A DNA stretch of 6,475 nt from Betaproteobacteria bacterium HGW-Betaproteobacteria-20 (GTDB taxonomy: Bacteria > Pseudomonadota > Gammaproteobacteria > Burkholderiales > Methylophilaceae). Under the pieces are notes generated by a model. It had not been told where the DNA came from. It worked only from the letters and a program-made list of their open reading frames with translations, and ran no database searches. Positions 1-5,331 of this stretch are shown piece by piece. The stretch covers positions 1-6,475 of the forward strand of contig PHCL01000082.1 in assembly GCA_002842195.1 (NCBI GenBank), written 5' to 3'. A program made the position numbers and the translations under genes. Every line of letters starts with the position of its first letter. Within the stretch, counting starts at the first letter, position 1.

Positions 1-39
1 GTAACTTTAATTTAAACGCTGGAATATTAAGACACCACC

Positions 40-67
40 GCAGACGCTGTTGAATAACAGCGCCTGC
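40..67 (-). terminator. GC-rich stem-loop downstream of spuD
   Basis: A 7-bp perfect inverted repeat, CGCTGTT and AACAGCG around a GAAT loop (45-62), is extended by GCAG/CTGC pairing (40-43 with 64-67) across one A/C mismatch. It begins 17 nt after the stop codon of the binding-protein gene. The minus-strand sequence after it is only loosely U-rich (GGTGGTGTCTTAATATT), so it is not a textbook intrinsic terminator. It could be a weak terminator, or a 3' stabilising hairpin between a binding-protein gene and transporter genes further left. The structure is seen directly; the role is inferred. Confidence 0.4.
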
Positions 68-84
68 AACAGGCCATTTTCAAG

Positions 85-1236
85 TTAAACCCCTGTTTTG
101 AACTTAGTAAATAAACGCGTCATATTACGGCGTGTTTTATTGTCTTCCATGCCAGGTGGTACTAATTTAGCAATATCTTCATCAGACAAATAAATAGATT
201 TATTATTTCTAATTTCAGGGTCAACGAACTCAGTCGCGGCCCTGTTAGGGTTGGCATAAGTCACTTCATTAGTGATTGCTGCTGTCACTTCTGGTCGCAT
301 AATATAGTCCATAAATAGGTGTGCGTTATTCGGGTGTTTAGCATCCGCAGGAATTGCCATGGTATCCATAAACATGATGCCACCTGTTATCGGCACTAGC
401 GCTTCGATGTTTTGCTCAGATTTATTTTCTATGGAGCGTTTACGCGCCAGGTTAAAATCACCCGCCCAGCCATAAGCAACGCAAATGTTGCCACTGGCCA
501 AATCATCAATCTGTCCGCCGGAATTAAATTTCTTAATATCTGGACGCACCTTCATTAACATATTAAATGCAACATCGTAGTCTTCAGGTGTGCCGGTATA
601 GACTGGCTTGCCTAGATAATGCATCGCCGCTTGAAACACATCTGATGGTGTATCTAAAAAGGTAATGCCACATGATTTTAATTTGTTGGTATAAGTTGGA
701 TTAAACACTAAATCCCAAGCGTTATCAGGCATAGGGGTGTCACCAAGTGCAGCTTTTACTTTATCCACGTTGATGCCTACCGTATTGTAGCTCCACATCC
801 AATCAATTAAATATGCATTACCTGGATCAAGCTTGGCAACTTTTTCTAAAAGACCTGGGTCAAGATTTTTCCAGTTAGGTAATTTGGTTTTATCTAACTT
901 CTGAAACAACCCACCTTCAATTTGCAACTTTGCCCAGTTAGAAGAAGGCACTACGATGTCGTAACCTGTGTTTTTGGCGATGAGTTTCGCATGAAGAATT
1001 TCATTACTATCAAATACGTCGTAACGCACTTTAATACCTGTTTCTTTTTCAAAATTAGCAACAGTATCCGGCGCAATATAGTCAGACCAGTTATAGATAT
1101 TGAGTATTTTTTCTTCTGCGACTTTTGCACCGGCATCTGCGGCATTGTTGTCCGATTTGCTACATGACACAGTCACCAGCCCAGTTGCCATAATGGCTAA
1201 TACGCCTAACAAGTTTTTGTTAATAGATTTGTTCAT
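85..1236 (-). CDS. spuD: Polyamine (putrescine) ABC transporter substrate-binding lipoprotein, PotF/SpuD family
   Basis: Periplasmic solute-binding protein that delivers putrescine or a related polyamine to an ABC importer. It is about 383-385 residues, close to the family's usual 360-370. Numbering from the first ATG (1242), a hydrophobic signal segment at about 11-26 ends in VTVSC with Cys27, suggesting a lipidated, membrane-anchored protein; the lipobox is imperfect because Thr is at -3. The mature domain opens with NIYNWSDYI. By remembered alignment the PotF ligand residues are matched by W52, S53, D54, S100, W259, D262, F291, D293 and Y329. Phe rather than Trp at 291 fits a putrescine-type (SpuD/PotF) more than a spermidine-type (SpuE/PotD) pocket. 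Two ATGs lie two codons apart. The AAGGAA at 1245-1250 is only 2 nt from the first (1242) but 8 nt from the second (1236), so the second is chosen. It lies 202 bp after spuC, and transporter ATPase and permease genes are expected to the left. The family call is firm; the ligand is inferred. Confidence 0.93.
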   Translation of the reverse strand: MNKSINKNLLGVLAIMATGLVTVSCSKSDNNAADAGAKVAEEKILNIYNWSDYIAPDTVANFEKETGIKVRYDVFDSNEILHAKLIAKNTGYDIVVPSSNWAKLQIEGGLFQKLDKTKLPNWKNLDPGLLEKVAKLDPGNAYLIDWMWSYNTVGINVDKVKAALGDTPMPDNAWDLVFNPTYTNKLKSCGITFLDTPSDVFQAAMHYLGKPVYTGTPEDYDVAFNMLMKVRPDIKKFNSGGQIDDLASGNICVAYGWAGDFNLARKRSIENKSEQNIEALVPITGGIMFMDTMAIPADAKHPNNAHLFMDYIMRPEVTAAITNEVTYANPNRAATEFVDPEIRNNKSIYLSDEDIAKLVPPGMEDNKTRRNMTRLFTKFKTGV

Positions 1237-1244
1237 ATTCATGA

Positions 1245-1250
1245 TTCCTT
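1245..1250 (-). promoter_or_regulatory. Shine-Dalgarno of spuD that decides its start
   Basis: The minus strand reads AAGGAA here. The spacing is 8 nt to the ATG at 1234-1236, which is normal, and 2 nt to the ATG at 1240-1242, which is too short. This supports initiation at the downstream ATG and removes Met-Asn from the longest reading frame. Confidence 0.6.
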
Positions 1251-1288
1251 CTAATTGTCAGTGATTGCAATGGTTAAGTAAATAAAGT

Positions 1289-1316
1289 AATAAATCTGTA
1301 TGTTCTTCAATCTCAA
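1289..1316 (-). promoter_or_regulatory. Possible internal sigma70 promoter for spuD
   Basis: On the minus strand a -35-like TTGAGA (1311-1316, five of six consensus bases) is followed after 16 bp by TTTATT (1289-1294, four of six). It lies in the 196-bp gap between spuC and spuD, downstream of the palindrome at 1421-1441, and would let the binding protein be made independently of the upstream genes. The gap is AT-rich, so chance matches are likely. Confidence 0.25.
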
Positions 1317-1420
1317 TAATCCCGCTATTTAACCCCCTTTAAGTGCAACTAATCTTACAATAGGTTTCCAACAACTACCATCATTTTATGGGTAAACAAC
1401 TGATGGTCACACAACAAAAC

Positions 1421-1441
1421 TAGCATGTAAATTACATGCTA
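1421..1441 (-). terminator. Palindrome across the spuC stop codon, possible intrinsic terminator
   Basis: TAGCATGTAA and TTACATGCTA form a perfect 10-bp inverted repeat around a single A; as RNA it would be a 9-bp stem with a 3-nt loop. On the minus strand it is followed by GTTTTGTTGTG, a moderate U-tract. The spuC stop codon TAG (1439-1441) is the first part of the stem. The stem is AT-rich, so termination would probably be partial and could lower read-through into spuD. It could instead be a protein-binding palindrome. Confidence 0.45.
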
Positions 1442-2806
1442 AAAAACCCCCAGTTGTTTTAAATCAGTGAGGGTTGCATCCAGGCATAAATAAATCAGCC
1501 CCATCATTTCGTCAATTTGTGCTTTCGTCGTAACGAGCGGCGGCGCAATAATCATGCGGTCACCAACGGCACGCATAATCAAACCGTTAGCAAAGCAATG
1601 ACCACGGCATATCATGCCCACGCCTAACTCCTCGTCAAAATGTATATGATTCGCTTTGTCTTTAATCAGCACGAACCCTGCCACCAAACCGCAAGACTCT
1701 GCGCCACCCACCAATGGATGTCTGGCTAATTCGGCATATTTTTCAGCGAGATATGGGCCTGTTTCATTTAATACCTGGTCAACCAAACCCTCTTTTTCCA
1801 GAATATCAATATTGGCCAATGCAACTGCACAGGCTACAGGGTGGCCAGAGTAGGTGTAGCCGTGGTTAAATTCTCCACCTTGCTCTATCAACACGTTGGC
1901 CACACGTTTACCCACCACCACGCCACCAAGCGGAATATAGCCCGAAGTTACCCCTTTGGCGAATGTCATTAAATCTGGTTTTGCACCAAATAATTGTGAG
2001 CCAAACCATTTCCCTAATCTGCCAAAGCCACAAATCACTTCATCACAAATGAGCAAAATGCCGTATTTATCACAGATACGCTGTATCTCCGGCCAATAGG
2101 TTTTAGGTGGAATAATGACACCACCCGCACCTTGTACCGGCTCACCAATAAACGCGGCAATCTTTTCTGCGCCCACTTCAAGAATTTTTTTCTCTAACCA
2201 ACCTGCGGCCTCTATGCCAAAAGCGTCTTTATCCTGATTGGGTGCCAGACCATAGTGATAAGGTTGTTCTATGTGTTCTATTCCCGGAATCATGCCACCC
2301 TGTGCGTGCATCCCGCTCATGCCACCCAGTGAAGAGCCTACCAAAGTTGAGCCATGATAGGCATTATTACGGCTAATAATCACGGTACGTTCAGGCTGAC
2401 CTAACGTTGTCCAATAGTGGCGCACCATGCGTACATTGGTATCATTCGCTTCAGAACCAGACGTGCTAAAGAACACATGGCTAAAATTTTCACCTGCCAG
2501 TTGAATAATCTTCTCCGCAAGTTTCACTGCAGGCACATTGGTCGTTTGAAAAAAACTATTGTAATAAGGTAGTTCCTGCATCTGCTTGGCGGCTACATCT
2601 ACCAGTTCTTTTCGGCCATAACCTACATTCATACACCACAGACCTGACATCGCATCAAAAATCTTATGCCCTTCAGAATCCCAGATATAAACGTTATCAG
2701 CCTTGGTGATTATGCGTACACCTTTATCCGCCAAACCCTTATGATCGGTGAATGGGTGCATATAATGTGCTGAATCTATTGCTTGAATTTCTTTAGTATT
2801 AGTCAT
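1439..2806 (-). CDS. spuC: Polyamine (putrescine):pyruvate aminotransferase, class III PLP-dependent
   Basis: Transfers a terminal amino group of putrescine (or cadaverine or diamine derivatives) to pyruvate, giving 4-aminobutanal and alanine in the cytoplasm. At 455 residues it is full length for SpuC and related omega-aminotransferases. Visible class III landmarks are GLWCMNVGYG (55-64), the phosphate-binding SGSEAND (116-122), YHG (150-152), D255 in CDEVICGFGR contacting the pyridine nitrogen, the Schiff-base lysine K284 in FAKGVTSGY, HGYTYSGHP (315-323, T318 to PLP phosphate), and R412 in MRAVGD, the likely carboxylate-binding flexible arginine. From memory the protein resembles Pseudomonas SpuC along its whole length. 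A GAGAG ribosome site (2811-2815) lies 4 nt before the ATG. It follows spuB by 149 bp, a gap filled mainly by the hairpin repeat at 2842-2933. The general class is certain. Preference for putrescine rests on similarity and neighbours; other diamine or beta-alanine substrates are possible. Confidence 0.93.
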   Translation of the reverse strand: MTNTKEIQAIDSAHYMHPFTDHKGLADKGVRIITKADNVYIWDSEGHKIFDAMSGLWCMNVGYGRKELVDVAAKQMQELPYYNSFFQTTNVPAVKLAEKIIQLAGENFSHVFFSTSGSEANDTNVRMVRHYWTTLGQPERTVIISRNNAYHGSTLVGSSLGGMSGMHAQGGMIPGIEHIEQPYHYGLAPNQDKDAFGIEAAGWLEKKILEVGAEKIAAFIGEPVQGAGGVIIPPKTYWPEIQRICDKYGILLICDEVICGFGRLGKWFGSQLFGAKPDLMTFAKGVTSGYIPLGGVVVGKRVANVLIEQGGEFNHGYTYSGHPVACAVALANIDILEKEGLVDQVLNETGPYLAEKYAELARHPLVGGAESCGLVAGFVLIKDKANHIHFDEELGVGMICRGHCFANGLIMRAVGDRMIIAPPLVTTKAQIDEMMGLIYLCLDATLTDLKQLGVF

Positions 2807-2841
2807 ATTGCTCTCAATTCAAATTTTAAAACCTTTACTCA

Positions 2842-2933
2842 CCACAGAGGCACAGAGAAAACTAAGACACAATGCACGAAGGTTTGCATTGGCTTTTGAC
2901 TTTGCTTTTCTCTGCGCCTCCGTGTCTCTGTGG
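2842..2933. repeat. Imperfect hairpin repeat made of CACAGAG-like octamers
   Basis: The 149-bp spuB-spuC gap contains a long imperfect inverted repeat. The left arm (2842-2875) begins with two octamers, CCACAGAG and GCACAGAG, then AAAAC, and ends in CAATGC. The right arm (2886-2933), read on the minus strand, begins CCACAGAG, ACACGGAG, GCGCAGAG, then AAAAGC, and also ends in CAATGC. The loop is about 10 nt (2876-2885). The right arm is longer by 14 nt, including one extra octamer. It has no coding potential and no clear target-site duplication. Similar CACAGAGGCACAGAG strings are, as far as I recall, dispersed between genes in many environmental proteobacteria, so this is probably a REP- or MITE-like interspersed element that now sits inside an operon transcript. 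Confidence 0.7.
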
Positions 2934-2955
2934 GGAATGTTTTTTTAGGGCTATA

Positions 2956-4320
2956 TTAAACGTGCATTAACAAATGCTCACGTTCCCATGGACTAATCAC
3001 GCGCATGAATTCATCGTGCTCTGCTTCTTTCACCGCCAAGTAAACATCGATGAAATTACGTCCCAGCACTTCATGCAAGGCTTTTGAGTTTTCCAACTCC
3101 CGTAAGGCTTCAGATAACCCACGGGGCAATTGGTAATCGTGTGCATAAGCACTGCCCATGGTCACTTCTGATGGCTGTAGCTTCTCTTTAATACCCAGGT
3201 AACCGCATGCTAGCGTGACAGCCATCGCAAGATAGGGATTAGCATCAGCGCCAACTACACGATTTTCAACGCGACGGTCTGCCGCGCCGGAAATCGGCAC
3301 ACGGATGCCCACTGTACGATTATCATAGCCCCATTCAATGTTAATCGGCGCTGCGCCATTACGCACAATACGGCGATATGAATTCACATAAGGTGCAACC
3401 AACGCCATGGCAGCCGGCAAGTATTTTTGCAAACCTGCAATGTAGTTAAAAAACAAAGGGGAGGCAGACCCATCGGCGTTGCTGAAAATGTTTTGGCCCG
3501 TTTTACTATCAATCACGCTTTGGTGAATATGCATGGCAGAACCAGGCTCATTTTGCATAGGCTTTGCCATAAAAGTGGCATACATGCCATGTCGCATGGC
3601 CACTTCACGCAAGGTACGTTTAAAGAAAAATGCTTTATCGGCCAAAATCATGGGCTCGTCATGCAAAAAGTTAATTTCCATTTGCCCCGCGCCAAATTCG
3701 TGAATCAAGGTATCTAACTCTAAACCCATCAAATCGCAATAATCGTAGATATCTTCAAATAAAGGGTCAAATTCATTCACGGCATCAATGCTGTATAACT
3801 GGCGACTGGTTTCTTTACGGCCACTACGGCCAATCGGCGGGCTTAAAGCAATATCTGGGTCCGGGTTACGATCAAGCAGATAAAATTCTAGTTCTGGCGC
3901 CACTATTGGTGTCCAGCCCAGCTCTTTGTATAAATTAGCCACGCGGCGCAATACGTTTCTAGGCGCAAAATCAATCGGCGTCCCATCGTGATTCACACAA
4001 TCCATAATCACTTGAGCTGTAGGATCGGTCGCCCACGGCACCAGTCTAAGCGTAGTCGGGTCTGGTAACAGCACCATGTCTTTATCAGTAAAGCCAAATA
4101 CGCGGTTATAGCCTTCATGGCCTTCAGGCGACTCACCCGTTACCGTCATGCCAAACACGGCCTCCGGTAAACGCATGGCACGGTCTGTAGAGAACTTTTC
4201 ACGTGGTAGAATTTTACCGCGCGCCACACCGGTTAAATCAGGTACTAAACACTCAATCTCAGTAATATTGTTATCTGTCAGCCACTTATCCATGTCTAAA
4301 TTATCAGTTCTTACCGTCAT
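2956..4320 (-). CDS. spuB: Gamma-glutamylpolyamine (putrescine) synthetase, glutamine synthetase family
   Basis: ATP-dependent ligase of the glutamine synthetase fold that joins glutamate to an amino group of putrescine or another polyamine, the first step of the gamma-glutamylated (Puu/Pau) pathway; cytoplasmic. At 454 residues it is the length of PuuA/SpuB/SpuI proteins. The N-terminal beta-grasp domain spans about 15-110, and the catalytic domain follows. Metal and substrate motifs are APELEFYL (E143, E145), HEFGAGQMEINF (E208, E215), GSAMHIHQS (H264, H266), NGAAP (321-325), GIRVP (R340) and RRVENRVVGADANPY (E352, R354), all intact, so it should be active. Neighbouring amidotransferase and aminotransferase genes argue against ordinary GlnA. 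A strong AGGAG ribosome site (4327-4331) lies 6 nt upstream of the ATG. It follows spuA by 79 bp and is probably cotranscribed with it. Which amine it uses cannot be read from the sequence. Confidence 0.92.
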   Translation of the reverse strand: MTVRTDNLDMDKWLTDNNITEIECLVPDLTGVARGKILPREKFSTDRAMRLPEAVFGMTVTGESPEGHEGYNRVFGFTDKDMVLLPDPTTLRLVPWATDPTAQVIMDCVNHDGTPIDFAPRNVLRRVANLYKELGWTPIVAPELEFYLLDRNPDPDIALSPPIGRSGRKETSRQLYSIDAVNEFDPLFEDIYDYCDLMGLELDTLIHEFGAGQMEINFLHDEPMILADKAFFFKRTLREVAMRHGMYATFMAKPMQNEPGSAMHIHQSVIDSKTGQNIFSNADGSASPLFFNYIAGLQKYLPAAMALVAPYVNSYRRIVRNGAAPINIEWGYDNRTVGIRVPISGAADRRVENRVVGADANPYLAMAVTLACGYLGIKEKLQPSEVTMGSAYAHDYQLPRGLSEALRELENSKALHEVLGRNFIDVYLAVKEAEHDEFMRVISPWEREHLLMHV

Positions 4321-4362
4321 ATCTTTCTCCTGTATTACTCATTAACATTTATTAAAGAAGTT

Positions 4363-4382
4363 TATTTAAGGCTGCTTAAATA
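4363..4382. repeat. AT-rich inverted repeat between spuA and spuB
   Basis: TATTTAAG and CTTAAATA form a perfect 8-bp inverted repeat around a GCTG loop, 18 nt after the spuA stop codon and 43 nt before the spuB start. No U-tract follows on the minus strand, so a terminator is unlikely. It could be an mRNA hairpin, or a binding site near a secondary spuB promoter in this AT-rich gap. The structure is seen; no role can be assigned. Confidence 0.4.
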
Positions 4383-4399
4383 GGCTTACGATAAAACTG

Positions 4400-5173
4400 T
4401 TAATCAGGTGGCTCATGCCTTTGCATTCTTATTCTGCAAGCTTCACCGAATGCTTTAAAAATGGCTAAATACTGCGGATTTTCCATCACACCCCACTCTG
4501 GATGCCATTGCACACCAAGCGCAAAAGCCTTGGCATTGTTCACACTTAACGCTTCAATTAAGCCATCGGGCGCATACGCTTCTGCCGTCAATCCCACGCC
4601 GAGTTTATCTATACCTTGGCCATGAAGTGAATTCACCATCATTTGTTTATTGTCGACGATAGCCGCCAATTGACCGTCAGCCACCAGGTTCACTTTGTGT
4701 ACAGGTGCATAGCGCGCTTCTATAGAGCCATTGTCTGCTTCGCGATGGTCATTCAGGCCAGCAACCGCATGCACCGCTTGATGCAAGCTGCCACCAAAAG
4801 CCACGTTTACTTCCTGGAAGCCTCGACAAATTGCCAGTAGTGGGATACCTGCAACTATCGCTGCCTGTACAAGCTTTAAGGTGAGCGCGTCACGCGCTGG
4901 GTCTAGCGGTAGCGAGGTATCAAGTACGCTTTGCCCAAAATGAGAAGGATGTAAATTTGAAACAGAGCCTGTCAGCATAATGCCATCAGCCAGTGCCAAT
5001 AACGTATCAATATCTAGGTAGTCACTAATGGCTGGCACTAGCAAGGGCATGGTCTCTGCGGCTTGTGCTGCTGCCATAATGTATTTATTGCCAACCACAT
5101 GAAACGGATGCATGCCTATCTGTTTAATATCAGCAGGTAACAATACTATTGGTTTTCGTTTGTTTTTTTTCAT
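4400..5173 (-). CDS. spuA: Gamma-glutamyl-GABA hydrolase, class I glutamine amidotransferase (PuuD/SpuA family)
   Basis: Hydrolyses gamma-glutamyl-gamma-aminobutyrate to GABA and glutamate, the last step of the gamma-glutamylated putrescine pathway; cytoplasmic. Its 257 residues nearly equal E. coli PuuD (about 254). The catalytic triad is visible: nucleophile C116 in LLAICRGFQEVNVAFGGSLH, then H224 and E226 in GVQWHPEWG. LTGSVSNLHPSHF (67-79) corresponds to the PuuD oxyanion and substrate loop. The N-terminal stretch MKKNKRKP is basic, and GTP-type synthetase domains are absent, so this is a stand-alone hydrolase. It is the first gene of the minus-strand cluster, reading away from the MocR gene 158 bp away. 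The ribosome site is weak (GGTAAG, about 11 nt upstream). A minus-strand promoter with a perfect TATAAT lies at 5206-5235, giving a leader of about 26 nt. The family call is firm. The exact substrate is inferred from the pathway context. Confidence 0.92.
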   Translation of the reverse strand: MKKNKRKPIVLLPADIKQIGMHPFHVVGNKYIMAAAQAAETMPLLVPAISDYLDIDTLLALADGIMLTGSVSNLHPSHFGQSVLDTSLPLDPARDALTLKLVQAAIVAGIPLLAICRGFQEVNVAFGGSLHQAVHAVAGLNDHREADNGSIEARYAPVHKVNLVADGQLAAIVDNKQMMVNSLHGQGIDKLGVGLTAEAYAPDGLIEALSVNNAKAFALGVQWHPEWGVMENPQYLAIFKAFGEACRIRMQRHEPPD

Positions 5174-5205
5174 GCTTTAAGTCTTACCGTTTATATCCAG
5201 ATTTG

Positions 5206-5235
5206 ATTATATGACTATAAACCATATTGCAACAA
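5206..5235 (-). promoter_or_regulatory. Predicted sigma70 promoter of the spuA-spuB-spuC(-spuD) cluster
   Basis: On the minus strand TTGTTG (5230-5235, three of six -35 bases) and a perfect TATAAT (5206-5211) are separated by 18 bp. Transcription would start near 5199, about 26 nt before the spuA ATG. The strong -10 with a poor -35 is typical of promoters that need an activator, and the direct repeats at 5241-5281 lie immediately upstream. Confidence 0.55.
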
Positions 5236-5240
5236 TTCAG

Positions 5241-5281
5241 TTACAAGTATACTATCCCTTCAATTGGTGGCATTACAAGTA
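5241..5281. promoter_or_regulatory. Direct repeat TTACAAGTA x2, candidate MocR-type operator
   Basis: TTACAAGTA occurs at 5241-5249 and again at 5273-5281, identical over 9 bp and 32 bp apart, about three helical turns, so both copies face the same side of the DNA. Relative to the predicted spuA start near 5199 they are centred near -46 and -78. The second copy overlaps the possible -35 of the divergent regulator. MocR-family dimers such as GabR bind spaced direct repeats between divergent promoters, so this is the natural site for the neighbouring regulator. AGTACC at 5278-5283 recurs at 5318-5323, which might add a third half-site. Confidence 0.5.
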
Positions 5282-5299
5282 CCATTTAGATTATTTAAT
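5272..5299 (+). promoter_or_regulatory. Possible promoter of the MocR-family regulator
   Basis: ATTACA (5272-5277, four of six) and TTTAAT (5294-5299, five of six) are spaced by 16 bp on the plus strand, placing a start near 5306 and a leader of about 26 nt. The -35 is inside the second TTACAAGTA copy, so a bound regulator would block its own promoter. AT-richness makes this tentative. Confidence 0.3.
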
Positions 5300-5331
5300 T
5301 AGAACCACTTATTAAGTAGTACCGGCACACA

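Noticed and set aside
922..1167. Plus-strand open frame inside spuD
   Set aside because: Lies wholly within a well-supported gene on the other strand, has no recognisable domain or ribosome site, and is a Cys/Phe-rich shadow translation.
1356..1375. Sigma54-like element (TTGG...TTGTA) upstream of spuD
   Set aside because: The spacing between the GG and the second element is off by one base and the GC of the -12 box is missing.
2926..2947. Plus-strand terminator: right hairpin arm followed by a run of T
   Set aside because: The T-run follows the hairpin only on the plus strand, where no gene is upstream. On the minus strand, the direction of the operon, the hairpin is followed only by GTTTTAAAA, so it is not called a terminator.
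3427..3717. Plus-strand open frame inside spuB (96 codons)
   Set aside because: Antisense to conserved glutamine-synthetase motifs; the composition is that of a shadow frame and no family is recognisable.
2956..4320. Primary glutamine synthetase GlnA
   Set aside because: Neighbours are polyamine catabolism genes and the overall sequence resembles PuuA/SpuB; a GlnA would be expected near nitrogen-regulation genes.
4148..4345. Plus-strand open frame across the spuB start
   Set aside because: Antisense to the conserved N-terminal region of spuB, with no ribosome site or domain; the same reasoning covers the small frames at 1656-1853 and 4643-4840.
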